Shown here one piece after another: positions 34,890 through 43,798 of a DNA stretch of 60,268 nt. The stretch's first letter is position 1; each line of letters begins with the position of its first letter. A program made the position numbers and the translations under genes. A model generated the notes under the pieces. The model was not told the origin of the DNA. It did not search any database and worked only from the letters and a program-made list of their open reading frames with translations. The stretch spans positions 1 to 60,268 of the forward strand of contig CAAGEP010000013.1 of NCBI GenBank assembly GCA_900768875.1, in the 5' to 3' direction. The DNA comes from Alphaproteobacteria bacterium. GTDB lineage: Bacteria; Pseudomonadota; Alphaproteobacteria; CAAGCB01; CAG-977.

Positions 34890-34958
34890 AAGCCCGAAAA
34901 ACGCGTTCCCTTTTTCCAAGGGCTTTGCTTTTATACGTTTAAATTTCCCCGATTGCAA
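34890..34958 (-). promoter_or_regulatory. Predicted rpmI-operon promoter and structured leader
   Basis: On the minus strand TTGCAA (34958-34953) and TATAAA (34935-34930) are 17 bp apart. The leader can fold: 34925-34920 AAGCCC with 34895-34890 GGGCTT, continued by GAAAAA and TTTTTC pairing with a CAA bulge. This is a candidate autoregulatory ribosomal-protein leader. A second possible promoter closer to rpmI would start inside the Shine-Dalgarno and is less likely. Confidence 0.45.
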
Positions 34959-34961
34959 GCA

Positions 34962-36572
34962 TTATTTTGCCTTGTTTTTCCGAATCTTGCGCGGCAAAAA
35001 CGCCTTGAATTCATCCGCCTGTTCCGCGGTGACGTTTTTGTTTTTATGGTTCCCCGTGGCATAATAGCCGAAATCGGGTCCTTCCGTCGCCGTCGGCGGA
35101 ATTCTGGAATTTCCGTAAAGCGGTGCTTTCCCGCTTAAATAATCAAAAACCGTCATCTTTTGCGAGTCTTGCAGATTTATATCCGCGCCGTTTTCAACCA
35201 GATAACGGGCGATTTCCAGATTTCCCTCCTGCACCGCATACATCAGTGCCGTACGTTCCGCGTTAAGCATACAGATGCGCTCCAAACACAACGCTTTTTC
35301 CGTATGGGTTTCGCTTGTTTTGGCGTTAATGTCCGCTCCCGCATCCAGCAGGATTTTCACGCTGTCCGGAAATCCGTATTGCGCCGCATACATCAACGCC
35401 GTCTTTCCAAACTCATTTCCCGCGTTCACATCCGTGTTCAAGCCAGGACAGCTTGATTTTGCGCAATTTTCAATCAGCATTTTCAAAACGTCGGGACGGT
35501 GAATCGCAACCATGAGGATGCCATCCGGCGTACGGAGCGTTTCCGGTTCGTCGAATTCTTCGCCGTTCGCTTTTGCGCTTTCGATTAACGCCTTGATTTC
35601 GTCGACGGGCGCGCCGGAAAGAATTTTATAGCGCAAAGTATTCTTGTCGACGGGCAAGCTTTTCGCCGCCCGCGGCGTCATCACATAATACGCGTGAAAA
35701 CGGGCATCCTTTTCCCAAACCGAAAAGTTTTTTACATAATGCCGAGTCAATTCCTCGACCGCTCTGTCAAACCCGATGCCGTGATTGATAACTTTGCTGA
35801 AATACATGTAATTGGGATACGATTCCATTGCCCACGATTCCAACGGGCGCGCCAATGATTGATAAGAAACATTAAAGTCCGGATCGTAACGCTCCCGCAG
35901 ACGTTCGGCGTCTTCGTCGCCGGCATACAGGAAACGCTCCGATCCGACGGTTTGATACCCCAATTCCTTTTGGACATATTCCCGATACTCTTCAACCGCG
36001 GGCGGAAAGTCGTATTGCGGATACTGCCCGCAATTGGAAAGATTCATCACCATTCCGCATTGGGAACAGCCAAAATTATAATAAAAGGCCGTCAAATGGA
36101 CCTTTTGCGCCGCCGCACAAGGAATAACGATTTCTTTAACGTTTTTTCTCCATTCGCCGGAAAGCGATGAAAAATGGAAAATACCGACCCTTATCAAACA
36201 TTCCAAATTCCGATAACAGGAAAGATATCCGCCCTCCGTCAATGAACCGTAGTTTGTATCCCCGTCAAGAGAATCCGGATCTTTCTTTTCATAATCCGCA
36301 TATATCTTTGCATGCAGGCGCTGAACGATTTTTTCATATTCCGGTGTGTTTATTTTTTCGGGCCGGTAAAAGTTCACCATGATTAAGTATTGCATGGCGG
36401 CGGAATCGTCCGTTTCCGCGATTGTTTTTAAATCCTCCATCGCTTTTTGGGGATTGTCCTTTATCGAATTTACAATCGATTCATACGGTTGATTGTTATT
36501 TTGTTGCGCTCTAACAGAAAAACAGAGAAATAAACACAGAAAAACGGATAAAACAGCAAATTTGTTTCGCAT
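34962..36572 (-). CDS. Secreted ankyrin-repeat protein
   Basis: The 536-residue protein has a Sec signal peptide (MRNKFAVLSVFLCLFLCFSVRA, cleavage near residue 22). The middle part is not recognised. It includes a cysteine-containing stretch with CGMVMNLSNCG around residue 175. Two clear ankyrin repeats follow: EFGKTALMYAAQYGFPDSVKILLDAGADINA and RTALMYAVQEGNLEIARYLVENGADINL. A degenerate repeat precedes them (DGILMVAIHRPDVLKMLIENC). Ankyrin repeats bind proteins, so it is probably a periplasmic or exported interaction protein. Start ATG 36572 has AAAGGA at good spacing. The AT-rich codon choice sets it apart from the neighbouring ribosomal genes. Confidence 0.82.
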   Translation of the reverse strand: MRNKFAVLSVFLCLFLCFSVRAQQNNNQPYESIVNSIKDNPQKAMEDLKTIAETDDSAAMQYLIMVNFYRPEKINTPEYEKIVQRLHAKIYADYEKKDPDSLDGDTNYGSLTEGGYLSCYRNLECLIRVGIFHFSSLSGEWRKNVKEIVIPCAAAQKVHLTAFYYNFGCSQCGMVMNLSNCGQYPQYDFPPAVEEYREYVQKELGYQTVGSERFLYAGDEDAERLRERYDPDFNVSYQSLARPLESWAMESYPNYMYFSKVINHGIGFDRAVEELTRHYVKNFSVWEKDARFHAYYVMTPRAAKSLPVDKNTLRYKILSGAPVDEIKALIESAKANGEEFDEPETLRTPDGILMVAIHRPDVLKMLIENCAKSSCPGLNTDVNAGNEFGKTALMYAAQYGFPDSVKILLDAGADINAKTSETHTEKALCLERICMLNAERTALMYAVQEGNLEIARYLVENGADINLQDSQKMTVFDYLSGKAPLYGNSRIPPTATEGPDFGYYATGNHKNKNVTAEQADEFKAFLPRKIRKNKAK

Positions 36573-36590
36573 ACGGAATTCCTTTGAAAA

Positions 36591-36614
36591 GGTACTATAT
36601 ATTTTGATAGTACC
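36591..36614 (-). promoter_or_regulatory. Inverted repeat upstream of the ankyrin gene
   Basis: GGTACTAT (36591-36598) and ATAGTACC (36607-36614) form a perfect 8-bp inverted repeat with an 8-nt AT-rich centre, 19 nt before the start codon. It could be an operator overlapping a TATATA-like -10 region or a 5'-UTR hairpin. Confidence 0.5.
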
Positions 36615-36650
36615 CTTTCTTTCCGTTCAAATCAACAAGGGGATTGCCGC

Positions 36651-36667
36651 AGCGGATTGCATCCGCT
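36651..36667. repeat. Small hairpin in the gap between the ankyrin and dnaJ genes
   Basis: AGCGGAT-TGC-ATCCGCT forms a 7-bp stem with a 3-nt loop. No T-run follows on the minus strand, so it is not a classic terminator. Nothing else is seen in the 132-bp gap beyond the inverted repeat near the ankyrin gene. Confidence 0.4.
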
Positions 36668-36704
36668 TCGCAAGCTTGATTTTATGCTTTGACTCTCGGC
36701 GGTC

Positions 36705-37844
36705 TTACTTCAGCAACTCGCGCAGCTTTTCAAAAAATCCCGTCGATTGAGGACTGGATTCTTTGCTTTCCTCGGCAAACTGTTTCAGCAGTTCTTTTTG
36801 CTTGTCGGTCAACTTGGTCGGCGTTTCGACCGTAAAGCGGACGAACAAATCGCCGACGCTCTTGCTTTGCAGCATGGTCATGCCTTTTTTGCGCAAGCGG
36901 ACTTCCGTTCCCGATTGCGTGCCTTCGTCGATTTTGACTTTTTCGGACGAACCGTCGATGCAGGGAATGTCAATTTCGCCGCCCAAAGCCGCCGTCGTCA
37001 TGGGCAAAGGAACGGTGCAATACAAATTCGCCGCGTCGCGTTTGAAAATCGGGTGCGGTTTGATGTGAACAAAGATATACAAATCCCCGTTCGGTCCGCC
37101 GTTCATACCCGCTTCGCCCTGCCCCGCCAGACGCATTCTGTTTTCGGAATCAATGCCCGCGGGAATGGTGACTTCCAGCACTTTCTTTTGCGACACTTTA
37201 CCCGTCCCGCCGCATTTTTTGCACGGATTTTTGATGACTTTGCCCGTCCCGTTGCAGGTCGGACAAGTCCTTTCCTCGATAAAGAATCCCGCTTGACGGC
37301 GCACGCGACCCGTGCCGTGGCAAGTGTCGCAAGTTTCGGCTTTCGACCCTTCCGCCGCGCCCGTGCCGTGGCAGTCTTCGCATTTGACGGCGGTTTGAAT
37401 TTCGATTTCCTTGGTCAAGCCTTTGTAAGCTTCCTCCAGCGTGATTTCCAAATCGTAGCGGATATCCGCGCCGCGAACGCCCTCTTGCTGACGGGAACGG
37501 CGCGCACCGCCCATAAATTCGCTGAAGATGTCTTCAAAAATGCTGCCGAAGCCCGCGCCCGACCCGCCGCCGAAATCAAAGTTGAAGCCGCCGAATCCGC
37601 CCGCGCCCGCGCCTGCTCCTTGAGCAAACGCCGCGTGACCGTAGCGGTCGTATGCCGCGCGTTTTTGGCTGTCTTTCAGCACTTCGTAAGCTTCCGTGAC
37701 TTCCTTGAACTTCAGTTCGGCCTCGGCGTTACCGGGGTTGCGGTCGGGATGGTATTTCATCGCCAGCGTGCGGTACGCTTTTTTGATTTCGACGTCCGTC
37801 GCCCCTTTTTGCAGACCCAAAAGTTCGTAATAATCCTTTTCCAT
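36705..37844 (-). CDS. dnaJ: Chaperone protein DnaJ
   Basis: DnaJ (379 residues) is the J-domain co-chaperone that stimulates DnaK ATPase. The J domain has YYELLGL and the HPD motif in KYHPDRNPG. A Gly/Phe-rich linker follows. Four CxxCxGxG zinc-finger repeats (CEDCHGTG, CDTCHGTG, CPTCNGTG, CKKCGGTG) come next, and then the C-terminal substrate-binding domains. ATG 37844 is preferred to GTG 37847, with AGGA about 7 nt upstream. It follows dnaK in the classic order. Confidence 0.97.
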   Translation of the reverse strand: MEKDYYELLGLQKGATDVEIKKAYRTLAMKYHPDRNPGNAEAELKFKEVTEAYEVLKDSQKRAAYDRYGHAAFAQGAGAGAGGFGGFNFDFGGGSGAGFGSIFEDIFSEFMGGARRSRQQEGVRGADIRYDLEITLEEAYKGLTKEIEIQTAVKCEDCHGTGAAEGSKAETCDTCHGTGRVRRQAGFFIEERTCPTCNGTGKVIKNPCKKCGGTGKVSQKKVLEVTIPAGIDSENRMRLAGQGEAGMNGGPNGDLYIFVHIKPHPIFKRDAANLYCTVPLPMTTAALGGEIDIPCIDGSSEKVKIDEGTQSGTEVRLRKKGMTMLQSKSVGDLFVRFTVETPTKLTDKQKELLKQFAEESKESSPQSTGFFEKLRELLK

Positions 37845-37867
37845 CACGGTATCCTTTTACAGCGAAA

Positions 37868-37896
37868 ACCGTTCGGAGGATTTTCCCCCGAACGGT
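37868..37896 (-). promoter_or_regulatory. Hairpin between dnaK and dnaJ
   Basis: ACCGTTCGG (37868-37876) pairs with CCGAACGGT (37888-37896). On the minus strand it is followed by TTTT only. It may partly attenuate transcription or protect the dnaK mRNA end, giving less DnaJ than DnaK. Confidence 0.5.
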
Positions 37897-37914
37897 CGAT
37901 AACAAGTTGTTTGA

Positions 37915-39828
37915 TTACTTTTTGACTTCTTCAAAGTCGGCGTCGACGACGTCTTCATCGGGTTTTGCGGACGCGGTTTCTTCAGCCCCTGTCTGCTGAG
38001 CCCCCGCTTGAGCCGCCGATTCCTGCTGAGCCTTGTACAGCGCTTCGCCGATTTTCATCGAAGACTGCATCAACGCTTCGGATTTGGCGTTGATTTTTTC
38101 GACATCGCCCGATTCCAAAACATCCTGCAGGGCTTTGATGTCGGCTTCGATTTTTTCCTTGTCGGAAGCGGAAACCTTGTCGCCCAAGTCTTTGATGTTC
38201 TTTTCGGTCGCGTGAATCAAGCTTTCGGCTTTGTTTTTCGCGTCGACGGCTTCGCGGCGTTTTTTGTCTTCGGAAGCGTGAGCTTCGGCGTCTTTGACCA
38301 TTTTGTCAATGTCGGCTTCGCTCAAACCGCCCGACGACTGAATACGGATTGTCTGTTCCTTGCCCGTGGCTTTGTCTTTCGCGGATACGTTGACGATGCC
38401 GTTCGCGTCGATGTCGAACGTGACTTCGATTTGCGGCATGCCGCGCGGCGCGGCGGGAATGCCGACCAAGTCGAACTGACCCAGCAGTTTGTTGTCGGCG
38501 GTCATTTCGCGTTCGCCTTGGAACACGCGGATGGTCACAGCCGTCTGTCCGTCTTCGGCGGTCGAGAACACTTGCGATTTGCGCGTCGGAATGGTCGTGT
38601 TGCGGTCAATCAAGCGCGTAAACACGCCGCCCAGCGTTTCAATACCCAAAGACAGCGGGGTCACGTCCAGCAACAGAACGTCTTTGACGTCGCCTTTCAG
38701 CACGCCGCCCTGAATCGCGGCACCCAAAGCCACGACTTCGTCGGGGTTGACGCCTTTGTGCGGTTCGCGGCCGAAGAATTCTTTGACGATTTCCTGAACC
38801 TTGGGCATACGGGTCATACCGCCGACCAAGATGACTTCGTCAATGTCGGAAGCCTTCAAGCCCGCGTCTTTCAACGCTTTTTCGCACGGAATTTTGGTGC
38901 GTTCCAACAGGTCTTCGACCAAGGATTCCATTTTGGCGCGCGTCAGCTTCACGTTCAAGTGTTTCGGGCCCGTCGCGTCCGCCGTGATGAACGGCAGGTT
39001 GATTTCCGTCTGCTGAGCCGAAGACAGTTCGATTTTCGCCTTTTCCGCGGCTTCTTTCAAACGCTGCAGAGCCAACTTGTCGTTGCGCAGGTCGATGCCC
39101 TGCTCTTTTTGGAATTCGTCGGCCAGGAAGTTGATGATGCGCGCGTCGAAATCTTCGCCGCCCAAGAACGTGTCGCCGTTGGTGGCTTTGACTTCAAACA
39201 CGCCGTCGCCGATTTCCAAAACGGAAACGTCGAACGTGCCGCCGCCCAAGTCGTACACGACAATCGTGCCGCTGGCTTTTTTATCCATACCGTACGCCAA
39301 CGCCGCGGCGGTCGGTTCGTTGATGATACGCAGCACTTCCAAACCCGCGATTTTGCCCGCGTCCTTGGTCGCCTGACGCTGAGAATCGTCAAAATAGGCG
39401 GGAACCGTAATAACGGCCTGCGTCACGGGTTCGCCCAAGAAAGCTTCGGCGTCTTCTTTCAGTTTTTGCAAAATGAACGCGGAAACCTGCGAAGGCGCGT
39501 ATTTTTTGTCATACGCCTGCACCCACGCGTCGCCGTTTTCGCCCGCAATAATATGATAAGGAACCAAAGTTTTGGCGCGTTCAACCTGTTTGTCGTCGAA
39601 ACGGCGGCCGATTAAACGCTTAATCGCAAAAAAAGTGCCTTCGGGGTTGGTAACCGCCTGACGTTTGGCGGACTGACCGACCAATTTTTCGCCGCTTTGG
39701 GTAAAAGCGACCATTGACGGAGTGGTGCGGGCGCCTTCCGCGTTTTCAATGACGCGCGCGTCCTTGCCGTCCATAATAGCAAAACAAGAATTTGTCGTAC
39801 CTAAATCGATACCAATGACTTTTCCCAT
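37915..39828 (-). CDS. dnaK: Chaperone protein DnaK (Hsp70)
   Basis: DnaK (637 residues) folds and protects proteins in an ATP cycle with DnaJ and GrpE. The ATPase domain begins MGKVIGIDLGTTNSCFAIM and includes VYDLGGGTFDVSVLEI and ILVGGMTRMP-like EVILVGGMTRMPKVQ. The substrate-binding domain starts after LLLDVTPLSLGIETLGG. The C-terminal tail is Ala/Gln/Glu-rich and ends DVVDADFEEVKK, typical of proteobacterial DnaK. The start at ATG 39828 has AGAGGG 6 nt upstream; the frame continues 18 nt further but without a better start. grpE is not adjacent. Confidence 0.98.
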   Translation of the reverse strand: MGKVIGIDLGTTNSCFAIMDGKDARVIENAEGARTTPSMVAFTQSGEKLVGQSAKRQAVTNPEGTFFAIKRLIGRRFDDKQVERAKTLVPYHIIAGENGDAWVQAYDKKYAPSQVSAFILQKLKEDAEAFLGEPVTQAVITVPAYFDDSQRQATKDAGKIAGLEVLRIINEPTAAALAYGMDKKASGTIVVYDLGGGTFDVSVLEIGDGVFEVKATNGDTFLGGEDFDARIINFLADEFQKEQGIDLRNDKLALQRLKEAAEKAKIELSSAQQTEINLPFITADATGPKHLNVKLTRAKMESLVEDLLERTKIPCEKALKDAGLKASDIDEVILVGGMTRMPKVQEIVKEFFGREPHKGVNPDEVVALGAAIQGGVLKGDVKDVLLLDVTPLSLGIETLGGVFTRLIDRNTTIPTRKSQVFSTAEDGQTAVTIRVFQGEREMTADNKLLGQFDLVGIPAAPRGMPQIEVTFDIDANGIVNVSAKDKATGKEQTIRIQSSGGLSEADIDKMVKDAEAHASEDKKRREAVDAKNKAESLIHATEKNIKDLGDKVSASDKEKIEADIKALQDVLESGDVEKINAKSEALMQSSMKIGEALYKAQQESAAQAGAQQTGAEETASAKPDEDVVDADFEEVKK

Positions 39829-39880
39829 AAAAATCCCTCTTTTCAAAAGAAACCGCCCGTTCGGGCATCCATCGCAAGAC

Positions 39881-39909
39881 TATATAAGCGGGGGTTTTGC
39901 GTTTCGCAA
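39881..39909 (-). promoter_or_regulatory. Predicted dnaK promoter
   Basis: On the minus strand TTGCGA (39909-39904) and TATATA (39886-39881) are 17 bp apart. A 12-bp palindrome GCCCGTTCGGGC sits in the leader near 39855-39866. A heat-shock sigma motif is not clear: CTTG and CCCCC elements are present but badly spaced. Confidence 0.4.
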
Positions 39910-39991
39910 CCGCCGCAAGCGAATTTTTTCGATTTTTTTTCAATTTCAAACAAGGTATGATGCTTTCAATCAAACAACACAGGGGACTTGT

Positions 39992-40966
39992 ATGCCTTTT
40001 TTACAAAAAACACGCAAAGCCGTCGGGCTTTTTTTGGGTAAAATCAAGCTGTTTTTAAAAAGCTCTCCGGGCTTTACGCCGCCCGCAAAACAACAGCTGC
40101 TGGATTTCGCCGTCAAATGGTGGGGCTGGCTTTTGGCGGGCGCGGCGGTGTTCGTTGTGTTCTACTATCCCGCGGGCGCGCTGATGACCCATCGCATCGA
40201 CATGTCAATGCGCTTGAACGATTCCGCCGGCGTGCCGAAAGCCGTTTCCACGCTGGAAGCGTTGGGCAACCGCGAATTAATCCGCAACGTCTACACACCG
40301 AACCTGCCGTTTTTCTACCCCGGCGCGGTGCTGGACAACATGCCCGCCTTTCAAACGGGCATTTTCAGCGAAATCAAGGATTTTACAAAAACGCTTTCCG
40401 CGTTGAAACCCGACAGCGAAGAATTGGCGCGAGCGGCGGAATTGCTGTCCTATCCGCCCGATGTTTGGTATTTCAAGGACGGCAAGCCCGCCAAATCGTC
40501 CGCCGCCAAATATAAAGGAGCCGTTGAGGCTTTGGGCGCGTATAAAAAAAGCGGCCGTTCATCCGAACTGTCCGCAGACGAATTGCCCGTCGTCATTCTG
40601 TCCTTGCGCGATTCGCTGAAACGCGAAGGCGAGCGCATCGAAAACCATATCGTCAAAAACGAAAAGAAGTTCTTTGACTGGCAAGCCGACAATCTGTTCT
40701 ACTTTGTCAAAGGACGCGCGTACGTCATCGCTTTGCTGTTGCGCGACATGAAAACGGATTTTCCCGACGCGTTCAAGGACGAAACGTTCAAAACCCTGAT
40801 AACCGACGCGCAAATCGCTTTGCAAAAAGCGCTGGACATCCAGCCGCTGATTGTGTCGAACGCCAGCCCGCAAACGCAGTTCGCGCCGAACCACCTGTTG
40901 GGGTTGGGCTTTTACCTGTCGCGCGCGCAAAGCGTGCTGACGGAAACGGAAGCGTTTTTGCGATGA
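39992..40966 (+). CDS. DUF2333 family inner-membrane protein
   Basis: The 324-residue protein matches DUF2333. A transmembrane segment at about residues 43-62 (WWGWLLAGAAVFVVFYYPAG) is followed by the family phrases FYYPGAVLDNMPAFQTGIFS and YPPDVWYFKD. The C-terminal part is periplasmic and helical, including a region with DWQADNLFYFVKGRAY. The function of DUF2333 is unknown. ATG 39992 follows AGGGG with 7-nt spacing. It overlaps the Bax-like glucosaminidase by 4 nt, so it is probably a partner of cell-wall cleavage. Confidence 0.85.
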   Translation: MPFLQKTRKAVGLFLGKIKLFLKSSPGFTPPAKQQLLDFAVKWWGWLLAGAAVFVVFYYPAGALMTHRIDMSMRLNDSAGVPKAVSTLEALGNRELIRNVYTPNLPFFYPGAVLDNMPAFQTGIFSEIKDFTKTLSALKPDSEELARAAELLSYPPDVWYFKDGKPAKSSAAKYKGAVEALGAYKKSGRSSELSADELPVVILSLRDSLKREGERIENHIVKNEKKFFDWQADNLFYFVKGRAYVIALLLRDMKTDFPDAFKDETFKTLITDAQIALQKALDIQPLIVSNASPQTQFAPNHLLGLGFYLSRAQSVLTETEAFLR

Positions 40967-41859
40967 AAAAGTTTCTGCCCTTTTTACTGCTGGCTGCGGC
41001 GGGACTTGCCGCTTGGCTGCTGATGCCCGAAACCGTTCCGACGGGAGAACGGCGCGCCGACGGACTTTATTTCGGGAAAATGAGTACGGAACAAATGCGG
41101 CGGGCATTCAAAGCGCAAAACTATGCCATGGTTGACACGTTGGAAGACAAAAAGCCCGTGCCGCGGATTTTCGTCGCCGCTGTTCCAAAGGACTTCAACC
41201 GCTCGAAATACGACGAAGAACGCCCCGCCCTGTTTACGGAAATGCTGACGCCCGTTATCTTCAAAGCCAACGAAGCCGTTTTGCGCGAACGGGCGAGAAT
41301 CGAAGAACTGAAAAAGAAATTCGACGAAAAACGCCCTTTGTCCGTAGAAGATTTGTCTTTGTTGGAAAATACGGCCGAAAAATATGATGTTGACTTCGAT
41401 ACCGAGGATTTAAGCACTTTTTTTGCCAATCTGCTGCCCAGAATTGACGCCGTGCCGCCGTCTTTGCTGTTGGCGATGGCGGCGGAGGATTCGGGCTTTG
41501 CAACCGACCGCTACGCCCGCGAGTATAATTCGATTTTCCTGCGCCGCGACTGGGACGGCAACGGCGTCCTTCCCGAAGAAGCCACCCGCAGCGGCGACAC
41601 TTACCGCATCCGCGTTTATTCGACTTTGTACGATGCCGTTTCGGATCAAATCCTGTGGCTGAACAGTTTGAAACGCTTTATGAACTTTCACGCCGCCCGC
41701 GCGTCTTTCCGTTTTTCGGGAAACGATTTGTACGGCGCGGATTTGACCAAGTTTTTCAGACTGTTTCCGTACCGCGATTTCAAATACCCCGACGTGCTGA
41801 AACACCTTATCAGGCAATACGGCTGGACGGTTTTGGATTTGGCGGCGTTCTCAAACTAA
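40963..41859 (+). CDS. Bax-like N-acetylglucosaminidase
   Basis: The 298-residue protein has an uncleaved-looking N-terminal signal anchor (MKKFLPFLLLAAAGLAAWLL). A proline-rich segment follows, then a glucosaminidase (Bax / GH73-like) domain. Its catalytic region is seen in VPPSLLLAMAAEDSGFATDRYAREYNSIFLR, where E of AAED is the expected catalytic acid. A DWDGNGVLPEE loop resembles an EF-hand or dockerin calcium loop. It would cleave the glycan strand of peptidoglycan in the periplasm. It is translationally coupled to DUF2333. Confidence 0.85.
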   Translation: MKKFLPFLLLAAAGLAAWLLMPETVPTGERRADGLYFGKMSTEQMRRAFKAQNYAMVDTLEDKKPVPRIFVAAVPKDFNRSKYDEERPALFTEMLTPVIFKANEAVLRERARIEELKKKFDEKRPLSVEDLSLLENTAEKYDVDFDTEDLSTFFANLLPRIDAVPPSLLLAMAAEDSGFATDRYAREYNSIFLRRDWDGNGVLPEEATRSGDTYRIRVYSTLYDAVSDQILWLNSLKRFMNFHAARASFRFSGNDLYGADLTKFFRLFPYRDFKYPDVLKHLIRQYGWTVLDLAAFSN

Positions 41860-41916
41860 AAAAGAGCTGTTAAACCCGCCGGAGTTCAATTATCATCGGC
41901 AACGGAGAAAAATTTT

Positions 41917-43038
41917 ATGCACGCAACCGCTCTTTTTTCACAAAACGAATCATCCGCCTTTGTCGTCTTTGGCGGCACTTGGTCGGTTGACAATCCCGTC
42001 GCCGACAGGGACGAAGTTGTCGGGGCTTTTGAAACAGCGACATTCAAATCCGTTGTCTTTTCCGGTGAAAAAATCGAAAAATGGGACAGCGCTCTGATTG
42101 CTTTGCTGGTACGGCTGATAAGCGAATGCTCAAAAAAAGGCATTGATTACTCTTTGGCCGCCATGCCCGACGGCGTTGAACCGCTGATAAAGCTGGCTTT
42201 ATCCGTCCCGCCGCGCGTTTCACGCAAAGAGGAAAAAATAGTGCCGCCTTTGCTTGATTTGCTGGGAAATGCCGGAATCGACGCATGGAACGCCTCCGCC
42301 GCAGCATTGTGCTTTATGGGAAAAGCGTGGCGGTCTTTCGTCCGCTTTGTCAAAGGAACGGCAGTTTTGCGCAAAAGCGATTTGCTTTGGGAAATTCAAG
42401 AGGCGGGTGCCAACGCTTTGCCGATTGTGTCGCTGATTTGTTTTATGGTCGGACTGATTGTCGCGTTCGTGGGGTCGATTCAGCTGAAATTGTTCGGCGC
42501 GCAAATTTATGTCGCCAGTCTGGTCGCCATTGCAATCACCCGCGTCATGGGCGCGATTATGGCGGGAGTCATCATGGCGGGCAGAACGGGTGCGTCTTAT
42601 GCCGCGACCATCGGATCGATGCAGGTGAACGAAGAAGTCGACGCGTTGGAAACCATGGGCATATCACCGTTTGATTTTCTGATTACGCCGCGGCTGCTGG
42701 CATTGTCGCTGATGATGCCGATTTTAACGGTTTACGCGGATTTGATGGGGATTTTGGGCGGCGCGTTCGTCGGAATCGTCATGCTGGGACTGTCGCCCGA
42801 AGAATACGCGCGCATGACGCTGAACGCTTTGGTTTCCAAAAACATCATCGTCGGCATCATCCACGGCACGGTATTCGGCATGATTATCGCCCTGTGCGGC
42901 TGTTATCAGGGATTGGTTTGCGGCAGAAACGCGTCCGCCGTCGGACGGGCGACGACTGCGGCGGTTGTGTATTCGATTGTGGGAATGACCGTCGCCACCG
43001 CCGTTTTGACGTTCATCTTCAATTTAATCGGAGTGTAG
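41917..43038 (+). CDS. MlaE-family ABC permease with N-terminal STAS-like domain
   Basis: The 373-residue inner-membrane permease belongs to the Mla/MCE lipid transporters, which move phospholipids between membranes. Residues 1-100 look like a STAS-type domain, with VVFSGEKIEKWDSALIALLVRLI, fused to the permease instead of a separate MlaB. The permease core has about five to six hydrophobic segments. It includes the family phrase ALPIVSLICFMVGLIVAF and the coupling helix region GSMQVNEEVDALETMGISPFDFL. It starts a four-gene operon, with a GGAG Shine-Dalgarno upstream. Confidence 0.93.
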   Translation: MHATALFSQNESSAFVVFGGTWSVDNPVADRDEVVGAFETATFKSVVFSGEKIEKWDSALIALLVRLISECSKKGIDYSLAAMPDGVEPLIKLALSVPPRVSRKEEKIVPPLLDLLGNAGIDAWNASAAALCFMGKAWRSFVRFVKGTAVLRKSDLLWEIQEAGANALPIVSLICFMVGLIVAFVGSIQLKLFGAQIYVASLVAIAITRVMGAIMAGVIMAGRTGASYAATIGSMQVNEEVDALETMGISPFDFLITPRLLALSLMMPILTVYADLMGILGGAFVGIVMLGLSPEEYARMTLNALVSKNIIVGIIHGTVFGMIIALCGCYQGLVCGRNASAVGRATTAAVVYSIVGMTVATAVLTFIFNLIGV

Positions 43039-43042
43039 TGAA

Positions 43043-43798
43043 ATGACGGCTCCGTTTTTAACCGTTTCGGATTTGACCGTCGCATACGGCGACAACGTGA
43101 TTATGAAAGACGTTTCCTTTACCGTCAACCGCGGCGACGTGTTCATTATCATGGGCGCCAGCGGATGCGGCAAAAGCACGCTGTTGTCCGTTCTGACTGG
43201 GCTGAAACAGCCCGCAAAAGGCAATGTCATGTTTGACGGATTGCCTTTCTGGGGCAAGGATGCCACCGCTGCAAACCGCAGGGCGTCAATGCGCAAAGCG
43301 GGTATTCTATACCAAAGCGGCGCGTTGTGGACATCCATGACCTTGGCGGAAAACGTCGCTCTGCCTTTGACGCAGTACACGGCTTTGACGCCCGCCGAAA
43401 TCCAAGATTTGGTCGCGCTGAAGTTGGATTTGGTCGGATTGGCGGGGTTTCAAGACTTTTATCCGTCGGAAATCAGCGGCGGCATGAAAAAACGCGCGGG
43501 ACTGGCGCGCGCATTGGCGCTTGATCCGCAAATCGTGTTTTTCGACGAACCCAGCGCGGGGCTGGACCCGATAAGTTCCAAAAATCTGGACGATTTGATT
43601 TTGCAAATCAAAGAAAACCTGAACACGACGATTGTGATGGTTACGCATGAATTGCCGTCTTTGCTGTCCGTCGGCACGAATTCGATTTATCTGGACGTGG
43701 ATACGAAAACCCTTATCGCGCAGGGAAACCCTGCGGATTTGTTGAAAAACCCGCCCAATCAAAAAGTTCAACACTTCCTGACCCGAGGAGAAAAATAA
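43043..43798 (+). CDS. MlaF-family ABC transporter ATPase
   Basis: The 251-residue ATPase powers the MCE transporter from the cytoplasmic side. Walker A is GASGCGKSTLL, the signature is SGGMKKRAGLARAL (the MlaF-type GGMKKR form), and Walker B is IVFFDEPSAGLDPI with the H-loop in VTHEL. It follows the permease stop by 4 nt and is followed directly by the MCE protein. This is a standard member. Confidence 0.95.
   Translation: MTAPFLTVSDLTVAYGDNVIMKDVSFTVNRGDVFIIMGASGCGKSTLLSVLTGLKQPAKGNVMFDGLPFWGKDATAANRRASMRKAGILYQSGALWTSMTLAENVALPLTQYTALTPAEIQDLVALKLDLVGLAGFQDFYPSEISGGMKKRAGLARALALDPQIVFFDEPSAGLDPISSKNLDDLILQIKENLNTTIVMVTHELPSLLSVGTNSIYLDVDTKTLIAQGNPADLLKNPPNQKVQHFLTRGEK

Noticed and set aside
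34832..34891. N-terminal extension of rpmI
   Set aside because: L35 begins at MPKLKTK, with a good Shine-Dalgarno directly before it; the extension spans a predicted promoter and leader.
37915..39990. Heat-shock sigma factor promoter or CIRCE element at dnaK
   Set aside because: CTTG and C-run elements are present but not at proper spacing, and no CIRCE inverted repeat was found.
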